Assembly (NCBI GenBank): GCA_935421135.1
Contig: OW285188.1
Span: 17,399,233 to 17,463,232, forward strand
Direction of reading: 5' to 3'
Source of the DNA: Bugulina stolonifera
Lineage: Eukaryota; Bryozoa; Gymnolaemata; Cheilostomatida; Bugulidae
DNA length: 64,000 nucleotides
Shown here: positions 50,461 to 62,390 of the stretch, one piece after another
How the letters are laid out: each line of letters begins with the position of its first letter
Numbering within the stretch: the stretch's first letter is position 1
Translations under genes and position numbers: made by a program
The notes under the pieces: model-generated
Database searches by the model: none
What the model was told of the DNA's origin: nothing
What the model saw: the letters and a program-made list of their open reading frames with translations, nothing else

Positions 50461-51725
50461 ACGTACACAGAGAGTGGTACTACTAGCTGTACTAGGCCAT
50501 ACCTCAGACTCATTGCCTGTCACCTCCGGTGACACAGGGATCGGTTCTGGGACCGATTCTATTTCTAATCTTCATAACCGATCTGCCTGACTGCCTTGAC
50601 TGCTCATGTGCTCTGTTTGCAGATGACACTCTCGTTTACCAGGAAATATGCACAGTTGATGACTGTCAGAGTTTTCAGAAAAACCTAGATTCACTTAGCG
50701 CCTGGTCAGAAAAATGGGGCATATCCTTTAACATATCTAAAAGCAAGAACATAAGCTTCAACTCTACTGGAAGTACACCGGAGTACAAGCTGAATGGATC
50801 AGTCCTGGACCATGTTGATTCGACTAAATACCTGGGTGTGATACTGCAATCAGACTGCAGGTTCGACAACCACATTGCAAAGAAGGTGCTAGATGCTAGG
50901 AGACAACTGGGTAGGATAAAGCGTGCACTATACTAGGCCCCTGAACGCGCAAAACTCATTGCCTATAAAGCCCTGTGTTTACCTCACCTGTTCGGATCAG
51001 GACCTAAAATACAGGAGGTCTTGTGTACCAATTTCAATTGGGCACGTAAAAGATCCTGGGCACACGCTGTGGAAATCGGCAGTGCTCCAGTTTCCATCCA
51101 TGTGTGGCCTGGCCTTGTTCACATTCCCGTGATTACACCAGATTACCCCACACATGAGATGAAGAGCAATGCGGTATAACTAGCAGAAAGCTTCATTACT
51201 ATAGGCTCTGCTGGCTGCTGGGTATTTCCCAGCATTCCATTGTCATTAGTGACTGAACGGAGGCCTTTACTTTACTTACCTCACCTGGAGTACGCCAGTG
51301 CAGCATGGGATCCATCGAGTAAGAAAGATATAACTGACCTTGAAGAGATACAGGTCGCAGCTGTACGGTTCATTTGTAACATCAAAGGTCGAGGAGATGT
51401 TGAGGCAGCCATGATCAAGCTTGAACTACAACCGCTAGACCAGAGGAGAAAAAATCGCAGGGTAGCACTTTTACTGCAGATTCTGGAGAAGGAAGAGCAA
51501 CACCCTGCTTTCAGCGAGGCATACGATGATCTACTGGCCCAGCCAACAGTAGAAACGGTACAGACCCGCTCCCAGTCCTTGGGGCTCCCCCGGTTGGTAG
51601 GGGCAAACAGCAACCGGTATCTCAATAGTTTTTTACCACGGACTATAAGAGATATGAGGATTGGAACCAACCCAAGAGTACTAACTGAGCGGCCTACAAC
51701 CGCAACCTACACACAGTCAGGCTAG
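50461..51725 (+). pseudogene. 5'-truncated LINE reverse transcriptase, broken
   Basis: The fragment starts abruptly inside the reverse transcriptase (VLLAVLGHTSDSLPVTSG). One missing base shifts it at about 50530; then TQGSVLGPILFLIFITDLPD and the catalytic LFADDTLVY (FADD) follow. An in-frame TAG lies at 50934-50936. A 286-base insertion interrupts the frame at 50991, after which the same frame resumes (EYASAAWDPSSKKD) and runs to a stop at 51723. The frameshift, stop and insertion make it inactive. The order SVLGP, FADDT, KYLGV and the HLEYASAAWDP block is that of Jockey/CR1/I-group LINEs. Confidence 0.85.
50980..51287. mobile_element. Nested insertion in the LINE, with 11-bp target duplication
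   Basis: TACCTCACCTG occurs at 50980-50990 and again at 51277-51287. Removing one copy and the 286 bases between joins CLPHL to EYASAAWDP in one frame. The insert contains GGGCACGTAAAAGATCC, like the core of the SINE at 42429-42650, so it is probably a SINE of that kind. Confidence 0.75.
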
Positions 51726-53134
51726 ACAGTCCTGTTCAGTCAATACTGACAAACACATATCCCCATAGTTTGAACACTGTCCGCTAACTGATTAACCCAT
51801 GAACCATATGCGGCACACCCCTTCTACCCTCTAGGGTGGTTCAGTGTGATGATAACATCGACAGGTAATTCGACAGGTAGTATTATTTTTATAATTGTAA
51901 TTTTAAAAAAGCTTATTAAAAATAAATAGTAATGTAATAGTTATTAATTATAATAAATACCTATTATTATAATTATAATTACACAATAATAATAGTATTA
52001 ATGTTAGAAATCAAAATAATAATAATTATATCCTGCTAATGTTCTAATCGATCTGCCTTCTCGACAAACACCATTCACTATTTTCCCATTTAAAGCTTTG
52101 AAGGTGGATTGTACTGATATGGTGAGGTTCTAAACTGCATACACCATTAGCAGTTGGGCCAGTTAGCACAATACCAGCTGGACTACATGTCGCCATGTTA
52201 GGTTTCAGCTCTACTAAAACTAATGAACTACATCATTGTAGTGAGTGAATACCAGATACCAGATAGTTGCTTATATATGTTTTATTAAATGAACACTGTC
52301 TTTGTTAAGAAAACAGTTGTGACTACTTGATATTACTGTTATTGTGTAACAGAATTGAGATAGCAAACACAAGTTGTGTTAATTGGCACCGAAATAGGGG
52401 TAGATAACTCCTACTGATAACACCATTGTAGGTATTTTAAATGTTTTGAGGCTATTCTTTTTGCAGTTTGGCATGAGTGCATTCTTAAAATACATGTAGT
52501 TTAGATATGCTTATAGAGGTATCAAGTAATGTTAACATAGTCGGTTTGCAAAAAAAATTATAAAATTTTCAGTGCAGTCCAACTTTAAAAGCTAAATCAA
52601 AATAAGATTACTTGTAAAATGTAAAATACACAAACAATCTTTAATATTTTTGCCAGCTGTTCTAAATATCTCTATTAGCCAAGGTTTTGTGCGAAGAAAA
52701 ATTTTGGTAGCACTACACTCTTGATTGATTTCATTCAAACTACATTTTGTGGTTCATTAAAATGACTTGAATATATAGCCATCAAAAGCTTGTAACTCAA
52801 ATTGTGATTTAATTATGGCTATGACCAAAGACTTCTGCATAAATATTTAATAACTAGATTTTTTCATTGATGAGCTGTAAATTGCAATGAATAGCAATAA
52901 CCAATATCAGAACTAGTGTACGTATAACAGATTTTACACTAAAACAGTGACATTTTGCTTTGAAATTTGGACTCCTAGCACCATTTAGTTACAATATTTC
53001 CCCAGAAACTTAAATATTGAGGTGGCCATGAGAAATTGAGTTTTTTAAAAACGAAATTGCAGACATCTCTGCAAATACAGTAATTTAGAGTTTCTGCAAT
53101 GTTGTTAATTTTTTGTAGATTAGGATATAAAACC
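51726..53134. other. LINE 3' tail and AT-rich intergenic DNA
   Basis: The LINE 3' untranslated region probably runs to about 51870. After that, AT-rich DNA leads to the PET100 start, with no gene seen. Confidence 0.5.
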
Positions 53135-55962
53135 ATGGGAGGCAAATCATGGCAATTAGAAGTATTTAAGGTAGGTCATTTATTGCTAATTTATTTCCTT
53201 CCGATACTTTTAATTGAAAGCATTGTTGATTTATATTAACGGTCAAACATGGGCATTGGGCATCTGGATAAAAGTCCCCTGGATTTACTCTTCACCAGAA
53301 TAAAAATGGAATGTAATATATTATACGATGTTGTCTTCTGATTCATTAGCTATGGACGTGTAATGTAGGCTCATCTCATGTCTTATTAGGAATTACGTTA
53401 CATTTAACTGCTGATCTGTACATTGTAGATGGGTCTGTACATGGCCTTTCCTGTTGGCTGTTTCTATTTCTTCAACCAGCCGGAGTTATTTCAGAAACTA
53501 GGAAATATCAAGTCTCAGGTATTCTTCTCGTATTACATTACATTGTATTATTGTATATTATACTATAGTGTTACCTCACATTGTATTATTGTATATTATA
53601 CTATAGTATTGCAATGTATTTTCAGTATATTGTCAACACGCACAACGATATATGGATCCATGGGTTCTACACTGTTGGTGTATCAGTCGATAGGCACTAT
53701 GTCAGAAAATTTTGGGAATAGATTCTTGAACTTACCATCTTAACATCTCATTTTTTAAATAAATAGTAAAAATATTTTTAAAATAAGCAGCAAAAATCTT
53801 GTGAAAAGCACTTTTAGTAAGCAAAATGGTTTTTCAGTTCCAACATGAGCTATACTATCAAATCAAAATTTTACTTTTGAATTTCAAATATATTCCTCTG
53901 TTATAATTCTTATGTTTCTACTACTCTAGTTTTAAACTACTTATGTCATAATTATGTTACATGTTACATGGCTATTCTTTCTACCATGCACACATACCTA
54001 GGAGTTGTTTTCTCTGCTATGTAAAATTGACATGGAATAACAACTCCTACAAAAACTTGCTTGCCATCGATGAAATTTTGTTAAAATCGATGACCGAAAC
54101 AATTTTATTTACGCAAATGTGGATTGGCTGGTGGAATATAACTAAGAATTTATTTATGAAACATTTTTTCTCAGATAAGGCAAAGTTTGCTACAACATTT
54201 TGTAAAATATGATTATTTTAGAATTTGCTTTCCTCACAATCTGATGGGTTTTACTTCACAATTATATAATGTACATGTATATATATAGATCAACCATATT
54301 TTCAGTGCCAAATGAACTTTAGATTGGAAAAAATATCCAGTTTTTTTCTTTTGTGATGCAATAATATTCGTAACAACAATGGCGGTTCTCATGGATTACA
54401 AACATAGCATTTTGGCTGGTTACTGAACTTTTCTTCAAACAAGAATCTATATATAGCCAGCTGCTGTAATTATCACTATATGCTGTCATCACGTTGAATC
54501 CTGGACTGTGTGTTATCATAATCACTAATCACTACATACTGTTGTAGAATAATGTTGTGTAATAAGGTGGTAACTTTATGTTATGCAGGACATTTTGTAA
54601 ACTAAGATGTTCCCAATTTTTAAAATTGCAAGAGTCTGGATATATGGGATATATTTTAAACATTTTATCTTTTGAGTGTGTTGTAAACATAAAAAAAGCA
54701 ACAATAAAGCAATATATTAATGTAAAATCCAGTTTTACTTGTAAAGCGCTCTCAAAGTTTGGTGCAATAGTACCCTTGTATTACTCAGTGCTGGTATATA
54801 TTAATCAATATGTATTATCATGTGCCAGTTATCTATCGGGGCAATATGAGAGTTTTTCTCTTGTCATTCAATTTGATAGATTATCTAAGAATCAACTTCC
54901 GTTTCACCTTGACATTCACTCTCTAAATTCAAATGAAGGTGTCAAATTGAGTAGCTGGGAATATTTCCCTGACAGCTGATGAGCTAGTGTATGGCTATAT
55001 AATTCACTTGGAGTTATCTCTGGTTTGTCTTGTATTTTAGGTTGATGCTGCTGCTCACCTTGACACAACAGATGATATAGAAGATGTGAGTAGAGCAGAT
55101 TCTATTCTTCTGTTATAATATGTGTCTATAATATATGTCTATAGATGTCTATAGATGTAGCACCAACCTTCTACTCAGTATATGTCTATAATATACATGT
55201 ATAGCCTATATAACACCAACCTTCTACTCAGTATATGTCTATATACACATGTATAGCCTGTATAACACCAACCTTCTACTCAGTATATGTCTATATACAC
55301 ATGTATAGCCTATATAACACCAACCTTCTACTCAGTATATGTCTATATATACATGTATAGCCTATATAACACCAACCTTCTACTCAGTATATGTCTATAT
55401 ATATATGTATATAACATCAATCTTCTACTCAGTATATGTCTATATCTATAACACTAATCCACTACTATTACATGTATATTATATCTATATGTTTTCTGAT
55501 CACCTGTCTCTATCTGACATTCACCCTTCTGCCAAGACTAACTTGTCCACTGAGGGGGTAATCTTTGTTAAACTTTGAACTGTCCATAAAGTGTTGGGTG
55601 CCATCTTAAGTCGTGACGTCTGTCTGGGTTGATGAACTAAAGCCCTTCCTAAATCTGATGACTGAATGACTGACATTATGCTAATATTTTGACTCTTTTT
55701 TTTGTTGACATCTCTGCTTCACTTAAATATTGTTTGAAGATGCTGATCGTCATGTGAAAGCCATGTTGACTTTTCACTAGTATAATTTTACCCACTTGTA
55801 TAATGTAAACATTTAGAAATGTGTTATCTGGCACAGCTACCATGCCTCTTACTTCCACTTTGTGTTTCCTAGAGAAAAACATTGAGAGAGTTGAGATTGA
55901 GCCGTGCCATGAAGAGAGAAGCTAAGTGGAGGGAGGAGATTGCTGCAAAGAAAAATGGCTAG
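53135..55962 (+). CDS. PET100: PET100-like cytochrome c oxidase assembly factor
   Basis: Exons 53135-53170, 53429-53518, 55041-55085 and 55873-55962 give 86 residues (human PET100 about 73). The N-terminal part, LEVFKMGLYMAFPVG then FYFFNQPELFQ, matches the PET100 pattern (L-E-x-F-[RK]-M ... Y-x-x-F-P-V ... F ... N-Q-x-E-x-F) and forms one membrane segment. The rest is a charged helix rich in Arg, Lys and Glu (LRLSRAMKREAKWREE). In animals PET100 sits in the mitochondrial inner membrane and helps build complex IV. Intron 2 (1.5 kb) and intron 3 (0.8 kb, with a minisatellite) are long for so small a gene. The assignment rests on the short N-terminal half. Confidence 0.78.
53533..53611. repeat. 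Tandem duplication in PET100 intron 2
   Basis: Two copies of a roughly 40-base unit containing ACATTGTATTATTGTATATT, directly after exon 2. Confidence 0.7.
55161..55460. repeat. 52-bp minisatellite in PET100 intron 3
   Basis: About six copies of a 50-52 base unit beginning CACCAACCTTCTACTCAGTA, directly abutting, the last diverged (CATCAATC). No unique spacers, so not CRISPR-like. Confidence 0.9.
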
Positions 55963-58900
55963 TTTCCAGCTAGGTCTACTACAACAGTACAGTATACCTG
56001 GGTGCTATTCTGCCTATTATGTGTGTGACATTGAGTTAAAGTACATACTTATATGGATATTTATTACTCGAGTTTGCATTATTAAAAAGGTACCAACGTC
56101 ACATATCCAATTAAGGAACTGGGGTTCATCGTTTTAGTGGTTTTGAAATTTTGTTCAAATAATTTTGTTAAATTTTTTATGTAAATATCTTGTATATACA
56201 TGTAAGTCTTGATATTTACGGTGCAAGGTTATACTATATTATCAGTATAATATACATGTAAGTATTAGGTATTACATTGCAGTAGTGCTGAATCATGTTA
56301 CAAGTGGATAAAACATGGATAAATTGAGGATTTGTATTTCGTTGACACTATTTATTTTTTCCAAATAAAGTTTGAGATATGCTGCACTATTAGTGTTACT
56401 TGCTTTTCATTTTTCTCTCGTTTCAGCAATTTTATAGAACAATTCCTGTAGTTTGAGCACATAGAATAATGTGGTGGTTAATGTAGGTTGTACAAGCCTA
56501 TTTGCAGTCATGTATGCTCTAAAATTTACATTATGTTCATTACATAAATAGCTGTCATGGGTCAGGGATGCCTTATCCCTCCTCTAATAACTGGTCACCA
56601 CTTGTCACTCGTTACTTAAGCCTGCAAAAACTTGTGAAACTATTATCCGCAAAAATATTTTGTGTTAGTAATCCTGTTATGACATGACCAACTGGACTGG
56701 ACTGGTGGCCATTGTACTATGGCACATGTCCAACTATTGCAGTCTCCTCTGTCTCCATTTATGCTACAATCTAATTACTAACCAAGCTAATTAGTAATAA
56801 CTACTAGTAACGGAACATAACGGAACGATTGGAAAATAGTCTTTCATTTAATTTTCCGAGGTGTAGTTAAAAAAATCTTATATAAACAGCAGATTTATCT
56901 CAGGGATCATGCTAGTACTGCAATATTAATATCTAAACATTTGTTTTGCATAATTACAAATGAATTGGGTGAACAAATATTGCAATTATTTACACAATAA
57001 TATATACAAACGTATTATATAACTTATGTGCACTGGAGGTATATGCTTGCTCTTTACTACATTGAATTGTAATATTTAAGTTAAAGATCGCATTTTAGTC
57101 TTTTATTTCAATGTGCGGTTCTTGGTGGAATAAATGAGAATGGGTGTTATCTACATAATTTATTGATCTTATTGTGTATTACAAGAGGTAGCTGTGACTC
57201 ATAATTCTTAAGACAGAAGGAAAAATTCTTAATTTTTTTCCCTGTCACGTACACCTATCGAATCTGTCTGCTCTTTACATGTACAACCATGACATAAGCA
57301 ATATTTACCAATTTTCTCGTTACTCAGTGTATTTTTATGTCTTGAATCCTATTCCGACCGGAATCGAAAACTGTACTTTCTAAGTTCTTTGGTTGCTTGT
57401 GTAAAGTCTAATTCACAAGATGCCAACAACATTATATACATTTCCACATTCACAAGTTTATCCATAATCATAATATTTTAAACTGTACACGCATATCGGC
57501 CTGCATAATTATTATATACATGTAGAAAGTGTACATGTACACGAGATATTGGGAAATAGAGTCTGCATTCACATGTGTAGTATGCAAGATTTATTATGGT
57601 ATAAAAAGTTTCACCTGGTGTCTTAGACGCTGTGGCGTTGTTTACGCATGTTCATGTATATGACTAACCTGGTTAACCACTTAACTGCTACCCTGTCAAA
57701 AATAATGCTGAATTTTTGCTCAGTTATCTGCTAAGCTAATGGCTTAGTCCTCACTATTGTTTTATTTTTTAGGCCCAGCCCATTACTTTATGACAATGTC
57801 AGGTTTAAGATTTGCTTTTTAACTTTTTAAAATGCTTGTATGATAATATAACATAGACTATGTTCCACAAATAATAATCTTAACCTTGTGGGCTTCAACA
57901 GTAATTAACATGATAGTGCTTAGTTGACAATCCTATTATTCAGGGTTCCAACTTGTTGTTCCAGCAAATTATTCACCATACGTGGTTATCTAGAAAAAAC
58001 TACTGTCTCCTTCCCCTGGTATAAGACTTTCAAATCTGCCAAATGTCTGACAGTTGCAGTCAGTAACATGACATAGATCTTGTAGCGGCGGAATTCTAAA
58101 ACTCCGCTAACCAAGGGGATTACTTTACAGGGGATAGGATGAAGATTAATTGTACGTGTCATCGTACTGCATTTTATTTTTTGTTTCCCGTTATGAAGCC
58201 TGTAGATGATACATACAAGTATAAAACAATGGCGTATTATGATTCATGTTGTAATATGGTGCTTTAAATTCCCGAATAAGAACTGTAGACGAAGTTATTG
58301 GCGGATGCTATTGACTCCATGTGTATGCCAAATGGTTACAGGGAGAACAACATTTTTAGACTGACATGATTTAAACTTAACACATACAGTGAGGTCTTGC
58401 TCAACTTCTACCATTTCACTTACATTACATTCTATATAATGCATATGTAGTTATGTTAAGAATACCAGATAAATAAGTTTTTGCACAGTTTTTTTCACAC
58501 AATACAAACGGAATTTTAAATTCAATGGCACTTGGCATGTCAGCTTAATATATGACAATTAGAGAGTTACCCAATGTCCACATAATATGTACATGAAGTC
58601 TGCATTTAATCATATGTCCCATCTCCACAACCAGCCAATAGCTTTCAATTAATGAACAAACTTTTTGGTAGTTGTTAAAAAGTCTCCAAACCCTAACGAA
58701 CATGTTCATTGTACGTATCTATACGATTCTTATAACTCCTACATTGCTATATCCACTAACATCTACTGTTCACTTGGAAACAAGCACCTGCTTTGCATGG
58801 CAAATTCATATATATGTGAGTTTTGTGCACTAGCTACCAGACTTAGCTGAGAGTATACCAGTGCGACTGCAGCTGTACTCATCTTCCTCTCTATTACCAA

Positions 58901-59934
58901 GGAAACATACTAAAGCATGTATGACTTGATTGTATATAATAGTTTCATTGTGGAGTCAACTTTGCATTAAGTTGAAGTTGACACCACCTGTGTGATGATC
59001 GCTGCATGATATAATCATAACTATAGATTTAAGTAGCTAGGGGTGCCATGCCTTCTAGTAACAGATAATGTTGTATCATTTTGCAGAGCTGAAAATCTTT
59101 TTAGACAGATGTTTGTCTAAATTTGGAACCATTTGGTTAATCTTAGTTTGAAGTAGTTGGTCTTTGTCAACTACGTTACACAGATGTTTAGATAAAGTAT
59201 ACTATTAGTCCAGTCAGTGGGAGAATCGACTCATCGTTTTATTCCTAACTCCAAGTAGATGTAAGATCATGTTGGTGTCTGGTGATGGCTGATAATAAAC
59301 TATTGCCAACTAAATTTCCTTACGAGTATTTATGGTGTAAATCTTTAATTTCAAAACCATGTATAAGCAACTCATAGATCACATTATATAATGTATATAT
59401 CTATATACCTATGATCTATCTATTGCGATCACACTTTCACATGAAGATGTATAGGGGACGAGGTTTACAGGGTGTGTCAAGTCCTACTAGTATCCAGTAT
59501 AATTGATTATGCATCCACATACTACCTGCTATAGAATATGATTACACAGTTCTTACCACTAATATTGGCACCCATAGTGTCTCTTAGTACATTGTATAGA
59601 CTTAATTCCTAACTACTGAGAAAAACTGCTGCAGGTCCACTGGGTGACCATTGTGTCGGCGAATAGCCTAGTGACTTGATTTTGTTAGTCAGAGTGAACA
59701 GTGCCCACTCTTACTAACTCTTACTACTATAACTTCATAGCAACAGGTGATTAAATTTCGATATGTAACAAAACTTTATTATACGTTATCTGGAGAGGTC
59801 AATCTCAGAGAAATATCAACAGGGTTTTGGGACTAGATACTCTATTCGTATTAAATATAATGGAAAATATAAATACAAAAAATATATAATAAAGATAAGA
59901 CACGGCGTAGTTCAAGGACAAACTAATATTTACA
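55963..59934. other. 4-kb intergenic DNA between PET100 and the homeobox gene
   Basis: AT-rich, no supported gene. The nearest flanks are the 3' ends of PET100 (+) and the homeobox gene (-). Confidence 0.5.
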
Positions 59935-62390
59935 TCATATATTTAGTTCATCATGGCTTACAGAATGGTTAATCTGTTCATTCTGGTATATATTACTAGA
60001 GTCAGTGCTGTTAGAAGCCTGGTGTTGTCTCCCCTGCTGATCGTGAGTACTATATGACTGAGTATTTGGGTTTGAACTTGATGGACGTCTCTTATTTGTA
60101 GCTTCTATAGCAGCATGGCGTTTCCTCCATTTCGTCCGCCGATTTTGGAACCATACCTAAAAGTAGAAAAATTGACATTTTAGCAATATGTTTTTTCCAA
60201 ACAATCTTCAACTGTCATGGACAACCTTGTTGCCTGGGAATTAACAAAGCCGATTATAGAGGTGTATATTCTATCATTCTATGTAGCAGAAAAACACTAG
60301 CAAACTGAATATTAATTCAACTATTGTTTGTCCAGTCAGCAGTAAATAGAAATGAACTGAACTATTTTAAAAATTCAAATCTGATTGAGAACTACAGCAT
60401 AATTTATCCATGAGTTGAACCAGGACAATTATTTTACTTTATAATTATGTTATCTTTGTAACTGGAACGTAAATAAAGTTGTCATTTTTCAAAACATTCC
60501 TATATTCATGTTGCAAAGCTTATGGGATCTTGATTTTATAACGTTAGATCCACTTGACTATAATGTAAGATGGCATTTCTTTCCTTGCCAAAACATGGCT
60601 GATCACGCTGTCTATACTATGCTGTCTATACACATTTTGATATTGGTTCAGGGTTACCTTATCAGAGAGTTGTATGTATAAAGAAATATTTTTTTATATA
60701 ATTGAATTACGGCAGGGTAGCAAAAGTTCAGAATAGCAATTATTTCCCCTGTAAACCAAAATATCTCAAGTTTGTTATTTTCATGTTACCTTATGGGGCT
60801 GCTTTTTGCTGTCCTATATATAGATTGGGCCTAATTTAAAAAATGTTAAAAAATGGCCTGGCCTAAACAATGACAAACAATTATCATTGTTTATAACTAT
60901 AATATTTTTTTATAACTATATTTTCCTACATTATAACCTCAGTATAATTTCATTCAGAACATATAATTTTATTTTCTCTTACCTATAATCTTGCACAGCG
61001 TTGAATAATTTGATTTGACTATGCATTAGGCCTATATATTTATCAGCAAGTATTATGATTTATCAGTAATCAATACTATCTATTAATCTATAATGCCTGG
61101 AAATTTCAGCTTGAGACCCTTGCTGCTAAAAAAGATGACAGGCTTCATATGAGTGATACAATTATTTATGGAAGAAACTTTGATTATATAACTATAATGA
61201 TGATCAAATAAAAGTCACAGAAAAATGTAAACGACGTGCTAAGTGGAACTTTTGAATTTTAAACTGATGACGAGTGGTCATGTATAGGTTGCTAATTAGG
61301 CACTTAGCTGGTTGATACATATATTATAACTGTATTATATTCAGTTTGTATGGAATACTACAAGTTGGTGGAATAACAATTATCTTACTATTGAATTAAT
61401 CCATTTTTATCTTGAGTGTGCTAATTGGTGTGGTACTAAACACTAATATGTGATATTATTTAATATGGTACATTTGATTTTCCCAGATTTCTTGTAACAA
61501 TGTTACTTCTGTTTACTTTTGATAATGCTCTCTAGTTCTGTCTATACAGCGTATTATATTATTGTATTATATTATCGTGTTATATTATCGTATTATATTT
61601 TCATATTATATTGTCTTATTATATTATCGTATTATATCGTTTTATTATATTATTATCGATATGAGTAGATTAAAACCAATATATTCTTATGAACATCATA
61701 AATTATTTTTATCAAAACAATAGCATAAATGTAGCATTTTATAAAACATTTCAAGAACTACATTTTGTACATGTACATGAGAATGGAGAAGTCATGATAA
61801 AACATTTTATGGTAATTAAAATATTATAAAATTAAATTTTTACAAGGACAATGGCCTCACTTCACATGTTGTGATCTGTGTCTGGTATATTTTTTATATT
61901 GTTAGGAAATTAAAATTTCCGGGCTTTTAATTGTGGTTCTATTGCATTAGCCTAGAATCCTCACTAAATGCTTTCCAAGTGGTACAGAAAAGGATTTTAA
62001 AACCACCACCCTTATATCAATTTTATAAAAATGGATATTTGGCTAAAAGGTGTCAAGAATCAAGAATTGACACGTTTGAATTTTTATTTGTATCCTAATA
62101 ATTGATTGTTTCTCTAGTCTAAGAGATGGTACATGTAGGCTATTTTAGCGCTAGTAATAGACCAATATATTGTATTGCTTCAGGGACCAAACAATTTACA
62201 GACGAAAATTGTCTTACCTTGACCTGACTTTCAGACATTCCAAGTGCAAACGCCAACCGACCTCTTTCTGGCCCAGCAAGATACTTCTGCTGTTCAAATG
62301 TTTTTTCTAATGCAAATATTTGAGAACCGGTAAATGTGGGACGAGTATTCTTCTTTTTACCATCTTTGGTGTTGACTGAGACCATGGCAC
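59935..62390 (-). CDS. NK6-type homeobox transcription factor (N-terminus not found)
   Basis: Two exons: 62390-62218 and 60156-59935. The homeodomain reads [40 protein letters not shown], then [14 protein letters not shown]. The 'LAGPER' helix-2 region, Gln50, Thr54 and the following [11 protein letters not shown] match NK6 (NKX6) proteins best, with NK5/6/7 members of sponges as alternatives. A 2.06-kb intron splits the homeodomain between residues 46 and 47. After it comes a polar Ser/Asn/Gln tail ending DELNI. Exon 62390 starts after a good acceptor (TTTTAG) with a two-base carry-in, so an upstream exon should exist. The ATG at 62385 has a strong context (GCCATGG) and would give 129 residues if the upstream exon is non-coding. 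No repressor (EH1) motif is visible. Nuclear DNA-binding factor. Confidence 0.88.
61551..61656. repeat. ATTATATTATCGT-like tandem repeat
   Basis: About eight imperfect copies of a 12-14 base AT-rich unit with interspersed TCG, in the homeobox-gene intron. Confidence 0.75.

Noticed and set aside
54578..54979. 133-codon open frame in PET100 intron 2
   Set aside because: No recognised domain, AT-driven hydrophobic composition, no splice or expression evidence.
55161..55460. CRISPR-like array
   Set aside because: The repeats abut with no unique spacers, and the context is a eukaryotic intron.
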